This document shows, piece by piece, positions 32,946-40,606 of a stretch of DNA of 56,320 nt. Under the pieces are notes generated by a model. It searched no databases, was not told the origin of the DNA, and was given only the letters and a program-made list of their open reading frames with translations. Numbering within the stretch: position 1 is the stretch's first letter; the number at the start of each line of letters is the position of its first letter. This DNA comes from Mycobacteriales bacterium (lineage in GTDB: Bacteria > Actinomycetota > Actinomycetes > Mycobacteriales > CADCTP01). The stretch lies in assembly GCA_035995165.1 (NCBI GenBank), contig DASYKU010000110.1, forward strand, positions 1-56,320, in the 5' to 3' direction. The translations under genes were made by a program, and so were the position numbers.

Positions 32946-34517
32946 ATGGACATCCGGACTGAGAGCGACATCCCCGTCGCCGAGTCGTACGGGCCGGGCG
33001 ACGTGGGCGCGGCACCCGAGCCGGCGGGCACGTTCCCGTTCACCCGGGGCGTGCACCACGAGATGTACCGCTCCCGCCCGTGGCGCATGCGCCAGTACGC
33101 CGGCTACGGCACGGCGACGGAGACCGTCGAGCGCTGGCAGACCCTGCTGCGGGAGGGCCAGAACGGCATCAGCTGCGCGTTCGACCTGGCCACGCAGCTC
33201 GGGCTGGACTCCGACGACCCCGAGGCGACGCCGGAGGTGGGCCGTCTCGGCGTGGCCGTGGACACCCTGGCCGACATGGAGGGCCTGTTCGCCGCGCTGC
33301 CGCTGGACAAGATCGCGGCCACGTTCAACATCAACGCGCCGTCGGCGATCATCTACGCGCTCTTCCTCGCCACCGCCCGGCAGCAGGGCGCGGACCTCAC
33401 CCGGGTATCGGGCACGCTCAGCAACGATCCGCTGGTCGAGTTCATCGCCCGGGGGCTGTGGCGGGTGCCGCCGCGGGCCGCCCTGCGGCTGTTCGCCGAC
33501 ACGTTCGAGTCCAGCCTGGAGAACACCCCGAACTTCTACCCGATCAACATCCGGGGCTGCCTGTTCTACGAGGCCGGCGCCTCGGACATCCAGGAGATGG
33601 CGTTCGTGCTCTCCTGCGCGAAGGAGTACCTGCGGACCCTGGTCGCCCGGGGCATGGACGTGAACGTCGTCGGCCGGCGGTTCTCCTTCATGATGTTCGC
33701 CGACCACAACCTGCTGGAGCAGGCGGCGAAGTTCCGCGCCGCCCGGCGGATGTGGGCGCACATCTGCCGGGACGAGTTCGGCGCGACCGACCCGTCGGCG
33801 ATGAAGTTCCGGGTGACCGCGCCGGTCGGCAGCTACAACTTCAAGATCCAGCAACCGGAGCTGAACATCGTGCGCGGGGCGTACGGGGCGCTCGCGGCGG
33901 TGCTCGGCGGGTGCCAGGCGATGCTCGTGGCCGGCTACGACGAGGCGTACGACATCCCGACCGAGCACGCCGCGCTGCTGGCGCTGCGGACCCAGCAGGT
34001 GCTCGCCGAGGAGTCCGGGGTCACCAAGGCGGTCGACCCGCTCGGCGGCTCCTACTACGTCGAGGCGCTGACCGACGAGATGGAGTCGCGGGCCGCGGCC
34101 CTGATCGCCGAGATCGACGGGCTGGGCGGCATCGTGCCGGCCATCGAGCAGGGCTTCCCGCAGCGGGCGATCGCCGACACCGCCTTCCAGACCGAGCAGA
34201 GCATCGAGTCCGGGACCAAGCGGGTCGTCGGCGTGAACTGCTACGTCATGGACGAGGACCGGGACAACCCGGTCCCGCTGCACCAGGTCGACGACACCGC
34301 GCGGACCCGCCAGCTGGCCGCGCTCGCCGAGCACCGGCGGACCCGTGACCCCGGTCCGCTGGCCGGCGGGCTGGCCGCGCTGGAGACCGCCGCCCGCGGC
34401 GAGGCGAACCTGATCGAGCCGGTCATCCGCGCGGCCGAGGCCGGCGCGACGCTGGGCGAGATGATGGACCTGCTGGTGGCCGAGTTCGGGGAATACCGTG
34501 AGTCGTTCTCCGCGTGA
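32946..34517 (+). CDS. B12-dependent acyl-CoA mutase, large subunit, divergent active site
   Basis: 523 residues from ATG 32946; an in-frame ATG at 32904 overlapping the previous stop is possible. The methylmalonyl/isobutyryl/2-hydroxyisobutyryl-CoA mutase barrel is unmistakable (FPFTRGVHHEMY, RQYAGYGTA, DPLGGSYYVEALTDEMES, KRVVGVNCYV). Tyr51 and Arg181 correspond to the Tyr89/Arg207 pair of methylmalonyl-CoA mutase. However, the family histidine (SGYH, His244) is Leu206 here, the QSLHTN segment reads QAMLVA (residues 324-329), and the stretch after MKFR (VTAPVGSYNFKIQQ) is unlike any member known to me. The B12 domain is a separate gene, as in Icm and Hcm. It likely rearranges the carbon skeleton of an unidentified acyl-CoA. 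Confidence 0.88.
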   Translation: MDIRTESDIPVAESYGPGDVGAAPEPAGTFPFTRGVHHEMYRSRPWRMRQYAGYGTATETVERWQTLLREGQNGISCAFDLATQLGLDSDDPEATPEVGRLGVAVDTLADMEGLFAALPLDKIAATFNINAPSAIIYALFLATARQQGADLTRVSGTLSNDPLVEFIARGLWRVPPRAALRLFADTFESSLENTPNFYPINIRGCLFYEAGASDIQEMAFVLSCAKEYLRTLVARGMDVNVVGRRFSFMMFADHNLLEQAAKFRAARRMWAHICRDEFGATDPSAMKFRVTAPVGSYNFKIQQPELNIVRGAYGALAAVLGGCQAMLVAGYDEAYDIPTEHAALLALRTQQVLAEESGVTKAVDPLGGSYYVEALTDEMESRAAALIAEIDGLGGIVPAIEQGFPQRAIADTAFQTEQSIESGTKRVVGVNCYVMDEDRDNPVPLHQVDDTARTRQLAALAEHRRTRDPGPLAGGLAALETAARGEANLIEPVIRAAEAGATLGEMMDLLVAEFGEYRESFSA

Positions 34518-34956
34518 GCCGTACCGGGGCCGGGTGCTGCTGGCCAAGCCCGGTCTGGACGGCCACGACCGCGGCGCGCTGGTCATCATGCGCGCGCTGC
34601 GGGACGCCGGCTTCGAGGTCATCTACACCGGACGGCGGCAGACCTCGGCCCAGATCGCGGTCGCGGCGATCCAGGAGTCGGTCGACGTGATCGGGCTGTC
34701 CATCCTGTCCGGATCCCACGTGGAGCTGAGCCGCCGCGTCCTGGCCGAGCTGGCCCGCCGGGACGCGGCCGACATCCCCGTCGTGGTCGGCGGGACCGTC
34801 CGGCCGCAGGAGCACGCGGAGCTGGAGCGGCTGGGCGTGGCGGCGGTGTTTCCCACCGGGACCCCGCTGGCGCAGTGCGTCGAGGGCGTCGCCCGGGTGC
34901 TGGCCGAGGACCCCGAGGACCCCGAGTCCGTCGTGAGCAGCCATGCGGCTGGCTGA
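34498..34956 (+). CDS. B12-binding small subunit of acyl-CoA mutase
   Basis: 152 residues from GTG 34498, overlapping the large-subunit gene by 20 bp. The cobalamin-binding fold is complete: LLAKPGLDGHDRGALVIMRA contains the DxHxxG motif with the His that ligates cobalt, GLSILSGSHVEL the SxL motif, and PVVVGGTVRPQEH the GG motif. It matches small subunits such as IcmB/HcmB and pairs with the 32946 product. Its intact base-off motif argues that the divergent large subunit still works with adenosylcobalamin. Confidence 0.93.
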   Translation: MSRSPREPYRGRVLLAKPGLDGHDRGALVIMRALRDAGFEVIYTGRRQTSAQIAVAAIQESVDVIGLSILSGSHVELSRRVLAELARRDAADIPVVVGGTVRPQEHAELERLGVAAVFPTGTPLAQCVEGVARVLAEDPEDPESVVSSHAAG

Positions 34957-35866
34957 GTGCTGGGGCCGGGACGGCATCCAGGCCGAGCGTCCCGTCCGGA
35001 CCGAGGACAAGCTGGCCGTGATCGCGGCCGCGGGCACGTTCGGGGCCGGGCGGGTGGAGGTCGCCTCGTTCGCGCGGCCGCAGACCTGGCCGCAGTTCGC
35101 GGACGCCACCGAGGTCGTCGCCCGCTTCGACCGCCGCCCCGGCGTCGACTACCTGGTCTACGTGCCGAACCTGCGTGGCTACCAGCGGCTGGCCTCGGTG
35201 CCGGGTTTCGCCGAGCGCGTCGACTCGGTGCTCGTGGCGATCGCGTCGTCGGAGTCGTACAACCGCAAGAACGTCCGGCGCGGCACCCGCGAGGCCCTGG
35301 CCGAGATCGACGAGGTGGTCCGGGCGGCGACCGAGGACGGCTTGAAGGTGATCGGCTGCGTCGGCACCGCCTGGTCGTGCCCGATCGAAGGGCCGGTGCC
35401 GCCGGCGCAGGTCGTCGAGCTCGTCGGCTCGCTGCTGGCCGCCGGGGCCACGGAGGCGATGCTCGGCGACACGACCGGCGAGGCCGACCCGCGCACGGCC
35501 GCCGCCCTCGTCGACCTGGTACGGACCGAGTGCGGGGTCCCGCTCACCGGCCACTTCCACGACATGCGCGGCACCGCCCTGGCCAACGCGATCGCGGCGG
35601 CCGGCGCCGGCGCCGACTGGATCGACTGCGCGCTCGGCGGGATCGGCGGCCACCCGCCGGACGAGCACCAGGCCGCCTCCGCCGGAAACCTGTGCACCGA
35701 GGACTTCGCGGCCGTCGCGACGAGCAGCGGGCTGGTCGACGGCATCGACCTGGAGGCGGCGCTGGCCGCGGGGCGGCTGGCCGAGTCGGTGCTGGGGCGG
35801 CCGCTGCTGAGCCGGGTGCAGCGGTCGGGGCTGCCCGCGGCCCGCGCCCCGGGGGGACCGTCGTGA
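34943..35866 (+). CDS. HMG-CoA lyase-like DRE-TIM metallolyase
   Basis: 307 residues. N-terminal CWGRDGIQAE holds Arg9/Asp10, equivalent to the lyase RD(G)xQ motif; EVASFARPQTWPQFAD is the EVxSF strand; the metal ligands are in GHFHDMRG (His204, His206), with Asn249 in SAGNLCTEDF. The catalytic cysteine of HMG-CoA lyase (GGCP) is replaced: residues 235-238 read GGHP, His237. It is therefore a lyase or aldolase of this superfamily, but probably not a true HMG-CoA lyase. It overlaps the B12 subunit gene by 14 bp and may cleave the mutase product or a hydroxylated form of it (inference). Confidence 0.82.
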   Translation: MRLAECWGRDGIQAERPVRTEDKLAVIAAAGTFGAGRVEVASFARPQTWPQFADATEVVARFDRRPGVDYLVYVPNLRGYQRLASVPGFAERVDSVLVAIASSESYNRKNVRRGTREALAEIDEVVRAATEDGLKVIGCVGTAWSCPIEGPVPPAQVVELVGSLLAAGATEAMLGDTTGEADPRTAAALVDLVRTECGVPLTGHFHDMRGTALANAIAAAGAGADWIDCALGGIGGHPPDEHQAASAGNLCTEDFAAVATSSGLVDGIDLEAALAAGRLAESVLGRPLLSRVQRSGLPAARAPGGPS

Positions 35867-36240
35867 CCGAGCTGATGACGTACGACCGGATGGCGCTGGG
35901 CCGGCGGTTCACGCCGGTCGGGTTCACCGTCGATGCGGCGACGCTGGCGGCGTACCGGTCGATCGCCGGACGCGTGTCGGACACTCCGACCGGCCTGCTG
36001 GCGATCCAGGCGCGCCGCGCGTACCTCAGCGAGGGGACGATGCCCAGCGGCGGCGTCATGGCGAGCCTGGAGGTGGAGACCCTCGGGCCGCTGCCGCCGG
36101 ACACCCCGCTCCGGGCCTCCGCCGTCGTGACCGACCGGGCCGAGCGCAAGGGCCGCGGCTGGGTCACGATCGACGTGAGCTTCGCCGCCGGTGCCGCGGA
36201 GTTCGCCCGGGTCCGCGTGCTCGGGGTGTGGCCGCTGTGA
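35863..36240 (+). CDS. MaoC-like hotdog protein, non-catalytic partner
   Basis: 125 residues from GTG 35863 (GTGA overlap). The sequence has a hotdog-fold rhythm: FTVDAATLAAYRSIAGRVSD, then GTMPSGGVMASLEVETLGPL, ending in RVRVLGVWPL, but lacks the GDxNxxH catalytic motif. In the HadAB/HadBC and ChsH1-ChsH2 hydratases such a subunit holds the acyl chain while a second one does catalysis. The next gene supplies the catalytic motif, so the two form one hydratase. Confidence 0.72.
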   Translation: MTELMTYDRMALGRRFTPVGFTVDAATLAAYRSIAGRVSDTPTGLLAIQARRAYLSEGTMPSGGVMASLEVETLGPLPPDTPLRASAVVTDRAERKGRGWVTIDVSFAAGAAEFARVRVLGVWPL

Positions 36241-36587
36241 GCGAGCAGGTCGTGATCGACGCCGAGCTCGTCCGGGCCTGGGCCGACCTGTCCGGGGACC
36301 ACAACCGGCTGCACACCGACCCGGAGTTCGCCGCCACCACCCGCTACGGCCGGTGCATCGCGCACGGCCCGATCCTCGCCTCGATCGTGGGCGAGCTGCT
36401 GGCCACGTACGCGCCCCGATCTGCGGTGGCGTACCGGTTCGTCGCCCCGGTGTACGTGCCCAGCACCGTCACCGTGTCCGTCACCCGCCACCCGGCCGGC
36501 GCGGACGTGGAGTGCGTCGACCAGGACGGGACCACCGTGCTGACCGCCCGGGCGTCCTGGACGTCCTGGACGGATGGCGCGCCGTGA
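36237..36587 (+). CDS. MaoC-like enoyl-CoA hydratase, catalytic subunit
   Basis: 116 residues from GTG 36237, with GTGA overlaps at both ends. The hydratase-2 motif is complete: DLSGDHNRLHTDPEFAATTR with catalytic Asp and His, and GRCIAHGPILASIVGELLAT forming the active-site helix. It would add water to a trans-2-enoyl-CoA to give the R-3-hydroxyacyl-CoA, together with the preceding subunit. R stereochemistry would differ from that of the crotonase-type hydratases in the island. Confidence 0.87.
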   Translation: MSEQVVIDAELVRAWADLSGDHNRLHTDPEFAATTRYGRCIAHGPILASIVGELLATYAPRSAVAYRFVAPVYVPSTVTVSVTRHPAGADVECVDQDGTTVLTARASWTSWTDGAP

Positions 36588-37828
36588 CCGACTCCGCTCA
36601 GGACGCGTGGCGGTCGCTGGCCGGCGCCCGGGTGCTGCTCCCGTCCGGGTGCGGGTTCCCGGCCGAGTTCGTGGGCGCGATCGGCGGCGCGCTGACCGGC
36701 CGCGAGCAGGTCGAGATCGTCGCCGGCCTCGTGCTGACCGGCTACGGCTTCCTGGCCGAGCTGGCCCCGTACGTGCGCCTCACCACCTGGCAGTACGCGC
36801 CCGGGGTCGCCGCGGCCGGGAACGTGTCCTTCCTGCCGCTGCGCTACTCGCAGATCGTCGGGACGTTCGGTCCCGGCGGCGCGTACCCGGTCGACGCGCT
36901 GGTGCTGCACCTGTCCCCGCCGGCCGCGGACGGCTTCTGCACGCTCGGGGTGTCGCCGTCGTACCTGGCGCCGCTGGCCGACCGCGTCCCCCGCCTGATC
37001 GGCGTCGTCAACGAGCACATGCCCACCACCACCGGACATCGGCGGGTGCACGTCGACCAGCTGGAGCGCCTGGTCCGGCTGGACGCGCCGCTGACGGAGT
37101 TCGGCCGCAGCGGCTGGGACGAGGTCGATCGCGCGGTCGCCGGCAACGTCGCCGGCCTCGTCCGCGACGGCGACACCCTGCAGATCGGCCTCGGTGGCAT
37201 CCCCGAGGCGCTGCTGCAGCACCTGTCCGGACACCGCGACCTCGGCCTGGTCGGGATGCTCACCGACGGCGCGATGCAGCTGATGGAGGCCGGGGTGGTG
37301 ACCGGGGCGCGGTACACGCCGCACCCGGGCGCGGTCGAGGTCGGCGAGGTCATGGGCAGCCGGGCCCTGGCCGAGTACGCCGCGGCCCACGACACCGTCC
37401 GCGTCGTCGGGGCCGACTACGCGATGAGCCCGGACACGTTCGCCCGGGTGCCGGGTCTGGTCGCGGTGAACTCCGCCATCGAGGTGGATCTCGGCGGCCA
37501 GGTGAACGCCGAGACGGTCGGCCACCGGATCGTCTCCGGGGCCGGCGGCCAGTGCGACTACATGCAGGGCGCGCTGCTGTCGCCGGGCGGCCGGTCGGTG
37601 ATCGCGATGCGCTCCACCGCCCGCGGCGGCCGGTCCCGGATCGTGTCCGCGCTGGGCGAGGGCTCCGTCGTCACCACCCCGCGTACCGCGGTGACCCACG
37701 TGGTCACCGAGCACGGCGTCGCCGGCCTGGCCGGCCGCACCCTGCCCGAGCGGGCGGCCGCGCTGGCGGCCATCGCCGACCCCGCCCATCGGGCCGAACT
37801 GCTCGACGCCGCCAAGCGGTGGGGCTGA
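36584..37828 (+). CDS. Acetyl-CoA hydrolase/transferase family CoA-transferase
   Basis: 414 residues from GTG 36584 (GTGA overlap). The Cat1/AbfT-type pattern is present: GDTLQIGLGGIPEALLQHLS for the nucleotide-like loop and VNSAIEVDLGGQVNAETVG, whose Glu is the residue that becomes the covalent CoA thioester. C-terminal VVTEHGVAGLAGRTLPERAA is also typical. It likely exchanges CoA between an acyl-CoA and a free acid such as acetate or 4-hydroxybutyrate-like substrates, giving a second activation route beside the ligase. It is the last of six overlapping genes. Confidence 0.88.
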   Translation: MTDSAQDAWRSLAGARVLLPSGCGFPAEFVGAIGGALTGREQVEIVAGLVLTGYGFLAELAPYVRLTTWQYAPGVAAAGNVSFLPLRYSQIVGTFGPGGAYPVDALVLHLSPPAADGFCTLGVSPSYLAPLADRVPRLIGVVNEHMPTTTGHRRVHVDQLERLVRLDAPLTEFGRSGWDEVDRAVAGNVAGLVRDGDTLQIGLGGIPEALLQHLSGHRDLGLVGMLTDGAMQLMEAGVVTGARYTPHPGAVEVGEVMGSRALAEYAAAHDTVRVVGADYAMSPDTFARVPGLVAVNSAIEVDLGGQVNAETVGHRIVSGAGGQCDYMQGALLSPGGRSVIAMRSTARGGRSRIVSALGEGSVVTTPRTAVTHVVTEHGVAGLAGRTLPERAAALAAIADPAHRAELLDAAKRWG

Positions 37829-37862
37829 CCATGACGTACCCGACCCGACGCGAGGAGGCCCC

Positions 37863-39443
37863 GTGACCGCTCAGGGCGTACGACCCGACCTCATCGGGGA
37901 CATGCTCACCTTCGGAGCGCAGCGCAGCCCCGATCGGGTGCTGTTCGCGATCGAGGGCGGCGACTCGCGTACTTACTCCGAAGTGGACGGACGCGCGACC
38001 CGGTTGGCGAAGAGCCTGCTGGGCCGCGGGTTGCGGCGCGGCGATCGCCTCGCCGTCTGGGCGGACGACTCCGTCGAGTACCTGGAGACGTACATGGCGG
38101 CGGCCCGGGCCGGGCTGGTCATGGTCCCGGTGAACAACCGGCTGACCCCGCAGGAGGCCCGCTACATCGTCGAGGACGCCGACGCGCGGGCCCTCCTGGT
38201 CTCCGACGGTCTGGCCGAGCGGGCCGACGCGACGTTCTCCGCCGGCGACTTCGCGCTCGTCGGCACGTACGGCCAGGACACCGCGCTGGGCGCGACCCGC
38301 TTCGAGGACCTCGTTGCCGGCGACGGCGTGGACGCGCTGCCGCAGCTGGACGAGGAGGACCTGTACATCATCGCGTACACCAGCGGCACGACCGGTTTCC
38401 CCAAGGGGGCGATGCTGACCCACCGGTCGCTGAAGAACCTGGCCCGGATGAACACGGTCTCCTATCACCTGCCGCTGGCCTCCGTCGCCGCGTACACCGG
38501 CTCGATGTCGTTCACGGCCACCGTGTGCGCCTTCGCGATGAGCCACCTGTTCGTCGGCGGGTCGATGCACCTGCTCGGCAAGTGGGACGCGGGCCGCGCG
38601 GTCGACCTCGTCATCCGCCGCAGCGCGACCTTCGTCTACGTCCCGACCCCCGGCATGGCGGACTTCGGTGCGGCCGTACGGGAGCGGCCGGAGGCGCTCG
38701 ACACGCTGACCACGGTCCTGCACTCGGCCTCCAAGGCCCCGGCGCAGCGGCTGGCCGGCCTCGCCGAGGTCGTCGGGCCCCGGCTGGTCGAGGGCTGGGG
38801 GATGACCGAGATCAGCGGCGGGATCGTCACCGCCTTCACCGGCCGCGACATCCTCGGGCCGTGCGACGCGATGGACCTCTACGACTCCGTCGGCCGGGTG
38901 ACGGTGGACGCGTCGGTCGAGATCGTCGATGAGCAACGGCGGCCGCTGCCGCACGACGGCAAGTCCGAGGGCGAGCTGGCCGTGCGGTCGACCTCGCTGA
39001 TGGCCGGCTACTGGCATCGTCCGGAGGCGACCGCCCAGTCGATGCAGGACGGCTGGTACTACAGCGGGGACATCGGTTCCATCGACCCCGCCGGCTACGT
39101 GTACGTCCGCGAGCGCCGGGTGGACATGATCGTCTCCGGGGGCATGAACATCTACCCGGCCGAGGTCGAGGGCGTGATCGCCACCCTCGAGGGCGTGGAG
39201 GAGGTGGCCGTCGTCGCCGCTCCCCACGAGCGGTACGGCCAGACGGTGGCTGCCGCCGTGGTCGTCGCCCGCGGCGCGCGGCTGACGGAGGCCGACGTGA
39301 TCGAGCACTGCCGCCGGCACCTGGCCAGCTACAAGAAGCCGACCGTGGTGCGATTCGTCGGCGAGCTGCCGAAGACCGTGAGCATGAAGCTCAAGCGCCA
39401 GGCGATCCGCGCGGCCCTGTTCGACGGGGACCGACCGTCGTGA
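37863..39443 (+). CDS. Acyl-CoA synthetase (AMP-forming)
   Basis: 526 residues from GTG 37863 with GAGGAGG upstream. Adenylation motifs: YTSGTTGFPKGAMLTHRSLK, GWGMTEISGG, YYSGDIGSIDPAGYVYVRER and VSGGMNIYPAEVEGV, with the C-terminal Lys in KTVSMKLKRQ. It is a close paralog of the synthetase at 21089; the pair agree through most of the protein, including LPLASVAAYTGSMSF. Both sit at the distal part of an operon. They may activate an acid and its shortened product, respectively (inference). Confidence 0.93.
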   Translation: MTAQGVRPDLIGDMLTFGAQRSPDRVLFAIEGGDSRTYSEVDGRATRLAKSLLGRGLRRGDRLAVWADDSVEYLETYMAAARAGLVMVPVNNRLTPQEARYIVEDADARALLVSDGLAERADATFSAGDFALVGTYGQDTALGATRFEDLVAGDGVDALPQLDEEDLYIIAYTSGTTGFPKGAMLTHRSLKNLARMNTVSYHLPLASVAAYTGSMSFTATVCAFAMSHLFVGGSMHLLGKWDAGRAVDLVIRRSATFVYVPTPGMADFGAAVRERPEALDTLTTVLHSASKAPAQRLAGLAEVVGPRLVEGWGMTEISGGIVTAFTGRDILGPCDAMDLYDSVGRVTVDASVEIVDEQRRPLPHDGKSEGELAVRSTSLMAGYWHRPEATAQSMQDGWYYSGDIGSIDPAGYVYVRERRVDMIVSGGMNIYPAEVEGVIATLEGVEEVAVVAAPHERYGQTVAAAVVVARGARLTEADVIEHCRRHLASYKKPTVVRFVGELPKTVSMKLKRQAIRAALFDGDRPS

Positions 39444-39458
39444 CCGGAACGGCCTGAC

Positions 39459-39623
39459 GTGGATTTCGCCGCCGACGAGCGCACCCGCGGGCTGTCCGGA
39501 CAGGTTTCGGACTTCCTGAAGGAGCAGGTGTATCCGGCGGAAGCCGTCCTGGCGGCCGGTCAGTCTCGCAGGCCGCGCCAGCGGGGGTGGCGGAGGCGGC
39601 CGTCGGAGCCGAGTTCGGCGTAG
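39459..39623 (+). pseudogene. Decapitated acyl-CoA dehydrogenase N-terminus at the island edge
   Basis: From GTG 39459 the first 33 codons read MDFAADERTRGLSGQVSDF and LKEQVYPAEAVLAA, the standard opening of an acyl-CoA dehydrogenase of the class with MDFxxSxRxxxL...VYPAE. Similarity ends near 39559, after which the frame runs antisense through the DNA ligase gene to a stop at 39623. The break coincides with the ligase stop codon (39560). The rest of the dehydrogenase is not in the window, so a deletion or insertion joined the island to unrelated sequence here. Confidence 0.72.
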
Positions 39624-40531
39624 GCGACCTCGCCGCCGAGTTCCGGTCGGACCCAGTGGGCGCGGCGGGCGAACTCGCGGGGGACGGGGACGGCGTCGAA
39701 CGGTGACGTCGGGGTCGACAGTGGTTCGAGGCGGCGCAGGAGGTCACGCAGAACGGCGTCGGTGAAGCCGGTGCCGACGTTGCCGATGTAGGCGAGTCCG
39801 TCCGGTGTGGACAGTCCCATGAGGAGGGAGCCGACGGTGCCCGCACGGCGGCCTTCGCCGGGGTTCCAGCCGCCGATGAGGATGTCGGCGGTCTGCAGGT
39901 TCTTGATCTTGCGCCACTCCTTGCTGCGCTGCCCGGGTCGGTAGGTCGAGCTGGTCCGCTTGGCGATGACCCCTTCCAGGCCCTGGGCGGCGGTGGCGGC
40001 GACGAGGTCCGGGCCGCCGCCGATCCAGGACGGCGGGGTCTGCCAGGCCGGCCCGGCGAGGTCGAGGTCGTTGAGCCGGGTCCGGCGTTCGACGTAGGGC
40101 CGGTCGAGGAGTGAGCGTCCGTCGGCGACCAGGACGTCGAAGATCATGTAGGTGACGGGGTAGCGGCCGACGAGGCCGCGGGCCTCGGCGTCGTCGGTGA
40201 CGTGCATCCGGTGCTGCAGCCGCCCGAAGGACGGCCGGGCGTCGGCGTCGAGGGAGACGAGCTCGCCGTCGAGGACGACGGACATACCGGCGAGAGCGGC
40301 CCCGAGGGGATGGAGCTCGGGGTAGCGAACGGTGATGTCACGGTCGGTCCGGGACATCAGCCGCAGCCCGCCGTCCTCGGCGTAGGCGACGGCGCGGACG
40401 CCGTCCCACTTCACCTCGTACGCCCAGAGGTCGTCCTGCGCCGCCGGCGGGAGCTCGCTGAGCGTGGCCATCATCGGCCGGATCAACGCCGGCAGCCGAC
40501 CCCGGCCGGCCGGGTCCCTCGGTTCCGCCAT
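39560..40531 (-). CDS. ATP-dependent DNA ligase (LigD ligase-domain type)
   Basis: 323 residues. Motif I is YEVKWDGVRAVAY, with Lys41 the AMP-accepting residue; motif III is MIFDVLVADG; motif IV GLEGVIAKRTSSTYRPG; motif V SKEWRKIKN. The C-terminal OB fold ends with ARRAHWVRPELGGEVAYAEL, the hallmark of LigD-type ligases. It carries only the ligase domain, without the polymerase or nuclease domains of full LigD. The family seals breaks in non-homologous end joining; Ku was not found in this window. It lies 75 bp after the formate dehydrogenase operon on the same strand. Confidence 0.93.
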   Translation of the reverse strand: MAEPRDPAGRGRLPALIRPMMATLSELPPAAQDDLWAYEVKWDGVRAVAYAEDGGLRLMSRTDRDITVRYPELHPLGAALAGMSVVLDGELVSLDADARPSFGRLQHRMHVTDDAEARGLVGRYPVTYMIFDVLVADGRSLLDRPYVERRTRLNDLDLAGPAWQTPPSWIGGGPDLVAATAAQGLEGVIAKRTSSTYRPGQRSKEWRKIKNLQTADILIGGWNPGEGRRAGTVGSLLMGLSTPDGLAYIGNVGTGFTDAVLRDLLRRLEPLSTPTSPFDAVPVPREFARRAHWVRPELGGEVAYAELGSDGRLRHPRWRGLRD

Positions 40532-40606
40532 TCCGGCAGTGTCCCTTGCCGCCGTCGCCGGTTCAGCGCCGGTCGAGGCCCGGCCAGGACTTCCAACGGG
40601 GCCCGG

